Positions 7,509 to 19,753 are shown, counted from the first letter of the stretch. The stretch is DNA of 20,356 bases from Candidatus Schekmanbacteria bacterium (GCA_016188575.1 JACPHN010000148.1:1-20356); one strand, 5' to 3'. Notes: generated by a model from the letters alone, not told the origin. Made by a program: numbers and translations.

Positions 7509-9746
7509 TCAGTCGTCTTCGTCTGGCGCTCGTTCTACGCGATGACGATCAAGAGCGAAGTGCAGTTGAACAAGGTCGCCGCCAGAAGCGAAGCGCTGGC
7601 AGTCGAGTAGCCGGCCGGTGAGGTGCGCGAGAGGGCGCCGCCACGGGGCGTGGCGTCCGCGCTTCCCGTGCGGCCGGCACGCCCTGCTCATGGCGCCCAA
7701 CCCGACCAACAGCAGCGACGCCCCCAGCAAACCGGCAACCGCCGGCACGGTGCCGGTCTTGTAGCGCACCACCACCAGGCCCGTGCTGGCCAGCCCCGCC
7801 GGCACGGCCACGTTAACCCTCTGGGCGCCTAGCGTGACGTTCGATGTAAGATCGACCTCCGCCGCATCGGGGCGGGTAAAGGTAGCGCTGGTGATCCCCG
7901 TCGCCGTGGTCTCACGCCAGCTCACCTGCAGAGCAGGCGCCACCGCACTGGCAAGGTTCGTCACCACCAGCGTGGACTGGTCTCCCGTCCGGCGCACGGC
8001 GAGCTGAACGGTCGCGGGGGCATCGGTCGACAAGGCGTTCGTCTGGGCAGCCGCCAGCGCCTCCGGGGTCACTGCGGCAAACCACGTCTGGGGCAGATTC
8101 GCGAGTGGATTCTCGGGCCAATCGTTCAGCCAATCGTCGTATTGGCCACTGTCGCCGATGACGATCAGCTTTCCGGTATGCGCCCGCAAGGCTGCTACCA
8201 GCTCCGCGCCGACCGCCTGCACCTCGGGCAGCACCAAGACCGGAAACGCCGACAGCCCCGTCAGATCGGTGTCGAGAACGACCTCGAAGGGCACATGCGC
8301 CTCATGCAAACCCTGGCCGTAGGTGCGGTAGGCCCGAAAGTGGACGCTGTCGGCGGCGTCGTAGAAATCACCCGAGCCGCTGTCGAGCAGGTCGCGGTTG
8401 CGCGGACTGTAGACCAGCCCCACGTCCGCTAGCGGCGCGGCATCGTAGACGTCGCGAACGTGCTGCGCCACCCAGGCAAAGAGGTCGCGCCGGGCCTCGC
8501 TGCTCACGGTGTCCGCCATGCTCGGTCCTCGGGTTTCGTAGAAGTTGCTCCCGGACGCCAGAGCCAGCCCCGCGAGCTGCCGAGCATCCCGCGGCTGGTA
8601 TCCGTAGGTCAAAATCCAGCTCGGCTTACCGCGATCCGCCGCCCGCGCAAACCCGAGCATGGTGCGAAACGCCAGCCATTGCTCCAGCGTCGCATTGGCC
8701 ATGCCGGTTCCCCCCAGGTCGACGCGATCATCTACCGTGCTGATTTCGTGCCCGGTCGAAAGGTCGGGCAGCGCCGCGTAGGCGGCCGGGTCGTTGGCAT
8801 AGTAGGTCGCGCCGGCCGTATCGAGGTTCCAATTCTCTTCGAACACCACCACCTCGGGATTCACTGCACGGGCCGCGTCGCGAATGGCGGTCATGAATTC
8901 CGTCATCGGCTCGTGGCGCCACACCATCCAGCGCAGCCAGGTGGGGTCGTCCCAGTTCTCGATGCCCGGGACGTCCAATCCGGTCGCGTTCCGGAAGGCG
9001 GCAATGCTGCACGGATCGGTAGACGGCCACAGATCCTCATGCTGGCCGATGGCGTGCTGGAGGTACACCGTGTCGACCCAGAGGCCGTCTACCCCAACCT
9101 CGACCACCTGGCGAACCCGCTTTAGAGTCAGGTCCCGATAGCCGGTGCAGGGGGAGAGCCACATGTCCCACTCGCCCTCGTCGAGCCAGTGTTCGTCCGC
9201 GTTGGCAATGTCATCGAAGACGATGGGTTGACCTGCCAGCGATATCTGTGCCCAATCCGCGTGCTCGTTCGCGGGATTGCGGCCGGGGGACGAGGTGACC
9301 TCGAGACCGGTCAGGTACATGACCACGCGCAAGCCGCGGGCATGGAGCGCCGCGACGGCGGCGCGAACCGTTGTTTCGACTCGGGCGAATTCGGTGTCGT
9401 CGACCCAGGCGGCATAGGACCAGCCCCACGGGCTGTCGGCGATGACTACCGACACGTTCTCGCTCGCCAGCTCGGCCGCGAGAGCCGGAATGTCGGTAGG
9501 CTCGTCGGGGTCGAAAAAGGCGCCGGCGATCCGCGCGTGCCTGGCCCACTCCGGCCACACGAAGTCCGAGGACCCCACCGGGGTCGCCGTCGGCACAGCG
9601 TCGACGGTGGGCGTCGGGACCGCGGCGCGCGTCGGGCGGTCTGATTCCGAGCACGCCAGTGCGAGCACGGCGAGAGCGCCTACGGCGCTCAAGAAGCGAA
9701 ACGCCCGAGCGGTATCCGCGGATGACCTTCGTCGATCGATGCACAT
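7509..9746 (-). CDS. Probable lipoprotein, TIM-barrel glycoside-hydrolase-like protein
   Basis: Predicted 745 residues. The N-terminus has Arg residues, a hydrophobic stretch and ALALAC with C32, a near-lipobox (Ala rather than Leu at -3), then a Thr/Pro linker. Residues about 65-400 read as an alpha/beta barrel: GLWVDTVYL (D225) and VVFEENWN (E303/E304) sit at the ends of predicted strands and could be nucleophile and acid/base. Residues about 480-570 resemble the GATase-like trimerisation domain of GH42-type and related enzymes (FPVLVLPEVQAVG, GKLIVIGDSG). A beta-sandwich follows, then VPAVAGLLGASLLLVGLGA and an Arg-rich tail like the anchors of its neighbours. About 40 further residues of unusual composition follow the anchor. 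The role is probably cleavage of a glycan at the cell surface; the family is not resolved. The ATG is preceded by only a weak GGAA. Confidence 0.75.
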   Translation of the reverse strand: MCIDRRRSSADTARAFRFLSAVGALAVLALACSESDRPTRAAVPTPTVDAVPTATPVGSSDFVWPEWARHARIAGAFFDPDEPTDIPALAAELASENVSVVIADSPWGWSYAAWVDDTEFARVETTVRAAVAALHARGLRVVMYLTGLEVTSSPGRNPANEHADWAQISLAGQPIVFDDIANADEHWLDEGEWDMWLSPCTGYRDLTLKRVRQVVEVGVDGLWVDTVYLQHAIGQHEDLWPSTDPCSIAAFRNATGLDVPGIENWDDPTWLRWMVWRHEPMTEFMTAIRDAARAVNPEVVVFEENWNLDTAGATYYANDPAAYAALPDLSTGHEISTVDDRVDLGGTGMANATLEQWLAFRTMLGFARAADRGKPSWILTYGYQPRDARQLAGLALASGSNFYETRGPSMADTVSSEARRDLFAWVAQHVRDVYDAAPLADVGLVYSPRNRDLLDSGSGDFYDAADSVHFRAYRTYGQGLHEAHVPFEVVLDTDLTGLSAFPVLVLPEVQAVGAELVAALRAHTGKLIVIGDSGQYDDWLNDWPENPLANLPQTWFAAVTPEALAAAQTNALSTDAPATVQLAVRRTGDQSTLVVTNLASAVAPALQVSWRETTATGITSATFTRPDAAEVDLTSNVTLGAQRVNVAVPAGLASTGLVVVRYKTGTVPAVAGLLGASLLLVGLGAMSRACRPHGKRGRHAPWRRPLAHLTGRLLDCQRFASGGDLVQLHFALDRHRVERAPDEDD

Positions 9747-9753
9747 TTCCGCA

Positions 9754-9787
9754 CTTCCGAGCCGGCTGTACTTCCGAGCCGGCCGTC
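9754..9787. repeat. 17-bp tandem duplication in the leader of the glycosidase-like gene
   Basis: CTTCCGAGCCGGCTGTA (9754-9770) is followed at once by CTTCCGAGCCGGCCGTC (9771-9787), differing at two positions. The pair begins eight bases upstream of the minus-strand ATG at 9746, so it lies in the ribosome-loading region. It could be an operator pair, a translational control site or a simple duplication. Confidence 0.6.
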
Positions 9788-9880
9788 GTCTCTGGCGCGC
9801 CCGCGCCGGAGACCTACCTGTCGCGGCGAGCCGGTTCCCCGACTCCAGGCTCTGATCATAGTGCTGGTCACTCTAGCCCA

Positions 9881-9926
9881 CCACCCCGCCTCCCCCCGCG
9901 TTGCGGGGGGGCGGGAGGAGGGGGCC
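9881..9926. repeat. C/G-rich palindromic repeat (REP-like), copy 1
   Basis: A C-rich arm (cctccccccgc) and a G-rich arm (gcggggggg) flank a three-base loop and extend imperfectly on both sides. It lies in the divergent gap between the glycosidase-like gene and the kinase gene, where a terminator is not expected. The core matches the two hairpins at 19124 and 19185, so it is better read as a dispersed palindromic repeat. Confidence 0.55.
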
Positions 9927-10130
9927 TGTTACGTCTGACCGAAACGATGATCGAGGCCGATGCCACCGAGGGAGCTCGTCTCCCCTCTGAGGGGCCCGCG
10001 TACCCCTCCGGCGCCCCCTCGCCCCGTGCCAGTACTTGCCGGCCTGCCGCAACAGTGCTATCGAGCCCCGCAGCGGCGGTAGCCGTGCGCAGCTTCCCGT
10101 GGAGTATGGGAGATGGCGGAGGAGCTCCGG
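9927..10130. other. Leader region of the kinase gene, no assigned element
   Basis: This stretch is GC-rich and contains no convincing promoter boxes or small gene. Together with 9747-9880 it makes up the divergent gap that must hold the promoters of both the glycosidase-like gene and the kinase gene. A TATGAT on the minus strand (9855-9860) is a possible -10 box for the former, but no matching -35 box is visible. Confidence 0.3.
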
Positions 10131-13808
<3,678 letters not shown>

Positions 13809-14273
13809 GCCAGACACCGACCCGCGGCAGCGCGCGGTGCGACGATCGGGCAGAACCGCCTTGGCTCCCGTCGCCACCCAGGTCATCGTCTTTCTGGAGC
13901 CACCGCCTGTTCGCCTGCAAGCTGGGCGGAACGCGCATCACGAAGACCCCCTACCGCACCTCCCGCCGCCCGCGGGGGGAATCAGGCCGGACGCTCGATT
14001 CTTCCGCGCGCCGCGAACGGACCGGTTTTCCACGCGACAGGCCGCGCGACCGCGCAACGATCAATGGTTTCGTTATCAAATGCCGCCGATGCCCTATCTT
14101 GGTAGCTACTTGCAATCTGTCGTCGACAGCCCTATGAATGAGCACAAGCACCAATTCAGTCCGAGGCCGGCCCAACTCCCGGGTGTCCCAGCGCGGCAGT
14201 TGAGGGAGATGCGGCTCAGCACGGCGTCGTGAGAACGAGTCGACGGCAGTGTTCTTCGGAGTGGAGGGTCTCG
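13809..14273. other. Intergenic region between kinase and cytochrome genes
   Basis: This 465-base gap has a GC-rich left part with no recognisable gene, and a less GC-rich right part (about 14060-14160) holding the promoter-like pair at 14110-14138. Open frames exist, for instance 13837-14232 on the plus strand, but their composition is Arg/Pro-rich and they lack a ribosome site, so I do not call a gene. Confidence 0.4.
14110..14139 (+). promoter_or_regulatory. Candidate sigma70-type promoter for the propeller-cytochrome gene
   Basis: TTGCAA (14110-14115) and TATGAA (14133-14138) are spaced by 17 bases. Both hexamers and the spacing are identical to the pair at 1678-1706. The site lies in a locally AT-richer stretch, 135 bases ahead of the preferred ATG at 14274. 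Confidence 0.4.
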
Positions 14274-17200
14274 ATGCCTTATCAAGCCCGCAGAAGATCG
14301 GTCGCGATACGTCCTTGGTCGCTTCTGTTCATCGGTCCGGGAATTCTAACAGCGGTCTTTCTCGCCACACTTCCCGTCGCGCCGGCGCGTTCGGCCGATG
14401 GGACGCGAATGCAAGCGATGGCCTCCCATCGCGTTTCCACCACCGCCGCCGCGGCTGCCCGGCCGCAGGCGAGGGCGGTGGCATATTCAGATCACAACTC
14501 ACCCATCCAGCTCTCTCCTGACGAGTCGCGTGTCTACACCGCCAATGCGGATACCCGCTCCATGTCCGTGGTGAATGTGTCCGGCGACACCAACGCTCTG
14601 GTGGCCGAGGTCCGCGTGGGGCGCGAACCCATGAGCGTGGCGGCGCACCCCGACGGCGCGCGCGTGTTCGTCGCCAACATGCAGGACGGGACGGTTTCCG
14701 TCGTGTCGACGGCGGATTTCACCGTCTCGTCGACCATCGCCGTCGTGGCGGACGACCCGTATGGTCTGGCGATGACGCACGACGGCGACCATCTGCTGGT
14801 GACCGGCGCCGGGAGCAATGAGATCGTCGTCATCGATACCGACTCCGGCAGCGCCGGCAACCACACGGTGCAAAGCAGACTCGACCTGTTGTCCGCGCCC
14901 GCCATCACCGGACACGCGGTTCTTGCCGGGGTCGGGGCGCTGAATCCCCGCGGGATTGCGGTGACGGACGACGACGGGTTTGCCGTCGTGACGCTCTTCC
15001 TGGCCTTGCCGGCGACGGCGCCGACCCGCGGTGTGGAGGCGTTCGACGACGGCAAGTCCGGTTACGCGCTGCTTCTCGATCTCTCCCCGCTTGCCGGCGG
15101 GGGGGCCCCACAGGTGGCGGACGTGGCGGAGCTTCCGGCAATGGCGAATTCCACCTTCACGGCGAATCGCACGCCATTCTGCCCGAACCTCAACGCGAAC
15201 GCGGCAAACGACACGTATTGTCCGGACCCAAGCTCGACAAATCCCCAGGACCCGGCAATCATCACCGCCCCCCAGGCCGCTTTCCCGAACCTGCTGCAGA
15301 GCGTGTCCTTTCTTCCCGGGACGGGCCTCGTCTACTTCGCGTCCATCGGCTCGCAGCCCGAGCCGCCGGTGAAATTCAACGTGAATATCCAGGCGCTGAT
15401 CAGTCGCGCCACGCTCGACGTGGTGACGCCGCGACTGACGGCGGGAGCGCCCTTCAACGCCAATGCGGGGGTCGGCGGTGAGCCGTTCACGGAGCTCAAC
15501 CACCTCTTCTTTTCCACACTCTGGGATCTGCGCTTCAAGCCGAGCACCGGCTACGGCACGAGGACGGGTTATGCGCTCGCGGCGGGCAGTGATGTGGCGG
15601 TACGGATCCAGGCCACCGAGGCCACCGGCGAGCTCGCCAACGGTGCCCCCGGCGCCGTGCGGGTGAAGCTCGGAAAGAACCCTCGCGGGCTGGCGATCAA
15701 CACGACGGGAAGCCGCCTGTATTCGTATAACCACATCGGCAGGAGTGTGACGGCGGTGGACATCACCAACGACGGCGCGGCGCCAGTGGTGCTCGGCGAG
15801 ATCGCCGTGGCGGCACAGCCGGAACCGGGCACGCCGGCCGCGCGCGTGCAGCTCGGCCAGGAGCTGTTCAATGCGGCGCTCGGACCGGAGGTCACCGAGC
15901 TCGCGGCCGATGGCCGCAACGTGCGCTTCACCATGAGCGACAACGGCTGGGGGTCGTGCTTCAACTGCCATCCCTTCGGCCTTGCCGACGGCGTCACGTG
16001 GATCTTCGCGAATGGACCACGGCAGACGCCGCCGCTTGACGGGACATTCAACCCGCTCGCGCAGGGCGATCAGCGCGTGCTGAACTGGAGCGCTGTGTTT
16101 TCGAGTGTGCAGGACTTCGAAAAAAACGTCGAGAACGTGTCGGGAGGCTTCGGCTTGATCGGTCCCAATGGAAGCACCGACGGGGTCGTCAGCCATGGGG
16201 CCAATCGCGGTCGCGACGAGCGCTACGACGCGATCGCCGAGTACGTCAAGACCATCCGTTCCCCGGTCGGAACGGACGTGACGGGAGGCGATGCGGCTGC
16301 TGGTCGCGAGATCTTCGGCACGCAGCAGTGCTGGCGCTGTCACGGCGGTGGGAAGTGGAGCACGAGCTTCCAGAGCTACCCATTGCCGGCGACGGCGGTG
16401 GGCTCTGGAGGAATCGTGGAGTTCGTCGGCACCGGCCCGCAGATCGCGGCCGTGAACGGCGTTCCTCTGCTGCAGAACATCGGGACCTTTGATGCCGGAA
16501 GTGTGGTCGAAATTCGGGCCGATGGGCAGGCGGCCCTGGGGGCGGCCGGCTTCAACCCGCCATCCCTACTGGGAACGACGGGGCATGCGCCCTATTTCCA
16601 TGACGGCCGGTTTGGATCACTGGCGGCCGTTGTCGATTCGCAGCACCAGGTCAATGGAACGTTGACCCCAACCGAGGTGGAGAACCTGGTAGCGTTCCTG
16701 GAGAGCATCGACGATACGACGGCGCCGTTCGGCGCTTCGGAGGCGTGGCCGACGGTGCGGCCCAGCCATCACAGCTCGCCGATCACGACCACGGAGGCGG
16801 GAAATCTCGTGCTGGTCGTCAACCCCGACAATGACTCGCTGACGATCATCGACACGGCCAGTGACACCAAGATCTACGAGGTGACGGTTGGCGACGAGCC
16901 GCGGTCGGTGGCGGTGAATTCAGCGGCGACGCGAGCCTACGTCGCCAACTTCGGAGACGGGACGGTCAGCGCGATCGACCTTTCGTATGGAGCTCCGGTG
17001 GTGCTCAGCTCACTCGCGGTAGGGGCCGGTCCTTACGGGGTGGCGCTGACGCCGAACGATACGTACCTCCTGGTCGCGAGCTCGGGCAGCGACTCGGTGA
17101 GCGTGATCCAAACCAGCACCTGGACGGTGTCCACGACGATTCCGGTCGGACCGAACCCGCGGGGTATCGGCATTACCGACGATGGAGACGGCGAGGACTC

Positions 17201-19115
17201 CGACGAGAAGGCTTATGTAACCATGTTCCTGGGGCAGTTGAGAGAAGGAGGCGGGGAGGCGTTCGACCAGGGCAAGGAGGGCCAGGTGGCGGTCATCGAC
17301 ATTGGCACCGCCGCGGTGATTCGAACCTTGCGCCTGCCGGGGATGAAGGACTCCGGCTTCAAGGCCGACCGCACGGCGTTCAGCACGCAAAGTGGGGCGG
17401 TCAACAACACTTTTGCGGGCGGCTCCGCGGAGCCGCAGGGCACGTTCCCGAACTTGCTGCAGAGCGTGTTTGTCCGCGGCAACCGGGTTTACTTCGCGTC
17501 GCTCGGGGCCAGCCCCGAGCCGCCGGTCAAGTTCAACGTCAACGTGCAGGCGCTGATCACCGTGGCGGACGCCGTGCACGACACCGCGACGCAGCGGACA
17601 CTGAACATGAATAGCGGCGTGCAGTTCGAGGTGGAGAACTTCTCGGATCCGCTGCAGAAGCTTTTCTTCTCGCTCCCCTGGCAGCTCGCCGCGCGCACGG
17701 ATACCCCGGTGGGGTACACGGTGGTGTCCGGAAGCAACGTGGTCGTTCGCACCGAGCTCGACGATCAGGGCGCCTCGACCATCAACGCCGCCACGGCAGG
17801 ACCGGTGACCACCTCGCCGATCACCCGCATCGAGGTGGGCAAGAATCCAATGGGAATCACCATCTTGCCCAACAACTCGAAAGCCTACGTAATGAACTAC
17901 ATTTCGCGGGACGTGTCGGTGATCGACCTCGGCAGCGAGACCGTCACGAGAACGGTGCAGTCGGCCGCGCTGCCGGCCGCCGGGTCCGATGCCGAGACGG
18001 TGCTGCTCGGCAAGTGGCTTTTCAACACCTCGCGCGGCAACGTAGTCACGGGAACTGCCGCGGATGGCCGCACGCCGCGCTTCGAGATGAGCGACAACGG
18101 CTGGGGCTCGTGCTTCAACTGTCATCCTTTCGGTCAGGCCGATGGGGTCACGTGGGTCTTCGACACGGGGCCGCGGCAGACGATACCGCTCGACAGCACG
18201 TTCGGCCTGGACGATGACAATATCGTCACGCCGCGGCGCGACCCACTGGCTGGGCTGACGCAGCGCATCCTCAACTGGAGCGCGGTGCGGACGCTGACGC
18301 AGGACTTCGAGAAGAACATCGAGAACGTCTCCGGTGGGTTTGGCCTGATCGGTGTCAACGGCGCCGCGGACGGCGTCGTCAATCACGGGGCGAACCGCGG
18401 GCTGAGCGACCGGTGGGACGCCATCGAGGCCTACGTGGCCAGTATCGAGGCGCCGCCGGCGCCGCTTGCGGATAGTGACAGCAGCGTCGTCGCCGGCCGA
18501 CAGGTCTTCCTGGACGCCGGCTGCGACACCTGCCACTCCGGGAACAAGTGGACGATCAGCGCGGTCGCCTACAATCTGCCCGCGTCCAGCGATCCGAACG
18601 TCATTCTGTCGAGCGGGCAGGTGTTGCGAGTGGGATCCCTCCAGATCCTCTTCGACGTCGCGACGTTCGACTCGGAGAGCCCGATCGAGCTGCGAGGTGC
18701 CGGGAACCTCGGCAAGGCGCCCCTGGGCGCCGCGGGGTTCAACGTGCCCTCACTGTTGGGGATCAGCGCCCACGCACCCTATTTCCATGATGGTTCGGCG
18801 CTCACCCTGGACGACGTGTTGGACAACCTCACCCATCGTCAAATCGCGCAGCAACGGGCGGCTCGGCTCGGCCGGCCCGCGGCCCGGCGCGCCGATCCGA
18901 TCGATGACCCGACCAACCGCAGCAACCTGGTGGCGTTCCTGCAGTCGATCGATTCCGCCAGCGCGGTCATTCCGCCGCCGACGTTCGATCCGGAGCAGGT
19001 TCCGGCGGCCTCGGCGGCGGCGCTTGCGCTGCTGGCCGCGGTGCTGATGCTGGGCGCCGGCCTACGGCTGCGCAGGCGGGTCAGCGAGAGAAGCAGACTG
19101 AGCGCGAAGCGGTAG
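14274..19115 (+). CDS. Duplicated YVTN beta-propeller / MauG-like multihaem cytochrome c
   Basis: Predicted 1613 residues, exported; probably an extracytoplasmic redox protein. A signal peptide ends near PARSADG (about residue 42). Two homologous halves follow (about 65-816 and 826-1563). Each half has YVTN-type propeller strands (SVAAHPDGARVFVAN; SVAVNSAATRAYVAN), a conserved PNLLQSV...PEPPVKFNVN block, SDNGWGSCFNCHPFG, a second haem motif and APYFHDG. The four CXXCH sites are CFNCH (C562), CWRCH (C686), CFNCH (C1280) and CDTCH (C1417). APYFHDG (772-778, 1501-1507) is typical of the cytochrome c peroxidase/MauG family. The usual downstream distal Met seems replaced by a His-containing segment. 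The C-terminus is VPAASAAALALLAAVLMLGAG plus an Arg-rich tail. GTG at 14229 is an alternative start, but the ATG at 14274 follows TGGAGGG at good spacing. The electron partner is unknown. Confidence 0.9.
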   Translation: MPYQARRRSVAIRPWSLLFIGPGILTAVFLATLPVAPARSADGTRMQAMASHRVSTTAAAAARPQARAVAYSDHNSPIQLSPDESRVYTANADTRSMSVVNVSGDTNALVAEVRVGREPMSVAAHPDGARVFVANMQDGTVSVVSTADFTVSSTIAVVADDPYGLAMTHDGDHLLVTGAGSNEIVVIDTDSGSAGNHTVQSRLDLLSAPAITGHAVLAGVGALNPRGIAVTDDDGFAVVTLFLALPATAPTRGVEAFDDGKSGYALLLDLSPLAGGGAPQVADVAELPAMANSTFTANRTPFCPNLNANAANDTYCPDPSSTNPQDPAIITAPQAAFPNLLQSVSFLPGTGLVYFASIGSQPEPPVKFNVNIQALISRATLDVVTPRLTAGAPFNANAGVGGEPFTELNHLFFSTLWDLRFKPSTGYGTRTGYALAAGSDVAVRIQATEATGELANGAPGAVRVKLGKNPRGLAINTTGSRLYSYNHIGRSVTAVDITNDGAAPVVLGEIAVAAQPEPGTPAARVQLGQELFNAALGPEVTELAADGRNVRFTMSDNGWGSCFNCHPFGLADGVTWIFANGPRQTPPLDGTFNPLAQGDQRVLNWSAVFSSVQDFEKNVENVSGGFGLIGPNGSTDGVVSHGANRGRDERYDAIAEYVKTIRSPVGTDVTGGDAAAGREIFGTQQCWRCHGGGKWSTSFQSYPLPATAVGSGGIVEFVGTGPQIAAVNGVPLLQNIGTFDAGSVVEIRADGQAALGAAGFNPPSLLGTTGHAPYFHDGRFGSLAAVVDSQHQVNGTLTPTEVENLVAFLESIDDTTAPFGASEAWPTVRPSHHSSPITTTEAGNLVLVVNPDNDSLTIIDTASDTKIYEVTVGDEPRSVAVNSAATRAYVANFGDGTVSAIDLSYGAPVVLSSLAVGAGPYGVALTPNDTYLLVASSGSDSVSVIQTSTWTVSTTIPVGPNPRGIGITDDGDGEDSDEKAYVTMFLGQLREGGGEAFDQGKEGQVAVIDIGTAAVIRTLRLPGMKDSGFKADRTAFSTQSGAVNNTFAGGSAEPQGTFPNLLQSVFVRGNRVYFASLGASPEPPVKFNVNVQALITVADAVHDTATQRTLNMNSGVQFEVENFSDPLQKLFFSLPWQLAARTDTPVGYTVVSGSNVVVRTELDDQGASTINAATAGPVTTSPITRIEVGKNPMGITILPNNSKAYVMNYISRDVSVIDLGSETVTRTVQSAALPAAGSDAETVLLGKWLFNTSRGNVVTGTAADGRTPRFEMSDNGWGSCFNCHPFGQADGVTWVFDTGPRQTIPLDSTFGLDDDNIVTPRRDPLAGLTQRILNWSAVRTLTQDFEKNIENVSGGFGLIGVNGAADGVVNHGANRGLSDRWDAIEAYVASIEAPPAPLADSDSSVVAGRQVFLDAGCDTCHSGNKWTISAVAYNLPASSDPNVILSSGQVLRVGSLQILFDVATFDSESPIELRGAGNLGKAPLGAAGFNVPSLLGISAHAPYFHDGSALTLDDVLDNLTHRQIAQQRAARLGRPAARRADPIDDPTNRSNLVAFLQSIDSASAVIPPPTFDPEQVPAASAAALALLAAVLMLGAGLRLRRRVSERSRLSAKR

Positions 19116-19123
19116 CGCGCCAT

Positions 19124-19151
19124 CCCCCTCCCCCCGCTCGCGGGGGGAGGG
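19124..19151. terminator. C/G-rich hairpin after the cytochrome gene (REP-like copy 2)
   Basis: CCCTCCCCCCG and CGGGGGGAGGG pair perfectly over 11 bases around a CTCG tetraloop, starting 11 bases after the stop at 19115. The position suits a transcription terminator or 3' end stabiliser. It is also the first of two near-identical units, each followed by GTCGAGG, so it belongs to the dispersed hairpin family. Confidence 0.6.
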
Positions 19152-19184
19152 TCGAGGCGCGATGGCCGCTGTTCTCCACGAAAT

Positions 19185-19217
19185 CCCCTCCCCCCGCCTG
19201 CGGGGGGAGGGTCGAGG
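19185..19217. repeat. C/G-rich hairpin (REP-like copy 3)
   Basis: The unit CCCTCCCCCCGC-CT-GCGGGGGGAGGG followed by GTCGAGG repeats that at 19126-19157 with only the loop changed, 60 bases further on. Two same-orientation units with a short spacer resemble paired extragenic palindromic repeats. Confidence 0.65.
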
Positions 19218-19267
19218 TCTTTCAGGGGTAGGTATTTCAAGCGGCGGCTCCGTTCGGTTGTTTGGGG

Positions 19268-19389
19268 GTCGGCCGAATCTGGTTTGCACCTGAGGCCGCC
19301 ACGAATAGGGGCGCGATTCATCGCGCCTCTGCGCACCGAAACCTGCGGCGAGAAGAAGGGCAAAGGACGAAACCGGACATTCGGCCGAC
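19268..19389 (-). repeat. MITE-like intergenic element, copy B (inverted relative to copy A)
   Basis: Terminal inverted repeats are perfect over 11 bases: GTCGGCCGAAT (19268-19278) and ATTCGGCCGAC (19379-19389). The interior has the palindrome GGCGCGAT-TC-ATCGCGCC (19310-19327). The reverse complement aligns along its length to copy A at 4072-4188, with small length differences in the middle. No transposase is present in the window. Confidence 0.7.
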
Positions 19390-19469
19390 GCCGTTGTTTG
19401 TGGGCGGTTCTGGGCGGCGTGGCGGAGGATTCTTCTTGTAAGCTTGGTAGCAGTGGGTCGCAGGAAACT

Positions 19470-19499
19470 CACCGCAGAGGGCGCAGAGGGTGCGGAGGA
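19470..19499 (+). repeat. Short CGCAGAGG-type repeat
   Basis: Three consecutive nine- to ten-base units (CCGCAGAGG, GCGCAGAGG, GTGCGGAGG) follow AACTCA. Sequences of the type 'CTCACCGCAGAGG-CGCAGAGG' recur in intergenic DNA of many environmental bacteria, and their frames give spurious proteins read as 'LRTLCALCGEF' on the other strand. It is recorded as a repeat, not a gene. Confidence 0.5.
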
Positions 19500-19508
19500 G
19501 CTCACATT

Positions 19509-19655
19509 TCCTTTGCGGACGAGCTCCCGGGCCACGTTGCATGAGATCTCGGGATTGCCCTCGTACGCGCCCACGCCGAGGGCGAAGGCTACTGCCTGGC
19601 GCAGGTCTACGACAACGCGATGGCCAAGCGTTTTCTTCCAAATGCTTACCCATGA
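19509..19655 (+). pseudogene. Possible remnant of a CAP/SCP-type secreted domain
   Basis: One frame reads FADELPGHVA, then a stop at 19542, then DLGIALVRAHAEGEG and YCLAQVY before the stop at 19653. This order resembles the end of CAP (SCP-like) domains, where a PGH motif is followed by a 'vGIAvar...Y.vaQvf' strand pair. There is no start or upstream domain, and the 5' side runs into the repeat at 19470. I infer a decayed fragment; a chance open stretch is possible. Confidence 0.25.
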
Positions 19656-19724
19656 AAGAGGGACGGACGGGGGAGCTATCGCGTCGACGTCGAACCGGCG
19701 GTAGGTTCAGGACGGCTCCGCGCC

Positions 19725-19753
19725 TTGACAGCCGAGCAGCGCGCGCGTAACCT
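19725..19753 (+). promoter_or_regulatory. Candidate promoter of the right-edge gene
   Basis: A perfect -35 box, TTGACA (19725-19730), is followed after 17 bases by TAACCT (19748-19753), a weak -10 box keeping the outer T, A and T. Transcription would begin near 19760, about 50 bases ahead of the ATG at 19810. Confidence 0.4.

Noticed and set aside
13837-14232. 131-codon ORF between the kinase and the cytochrome gene
   Set aside because: Pro/Arg/Gln-rich with no ribosome site or family signature, and it runs through the promoter-like element.
14499-16343. Minus-strand ORF of 614 codons opposite the first propeller-cytochrome half
   Set aside because: It has no signal or domain; the plus strand has CXXCH motifs and propeller repeats. 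The similar open frame at 17010-18536 exists only because the gene is duplicated.
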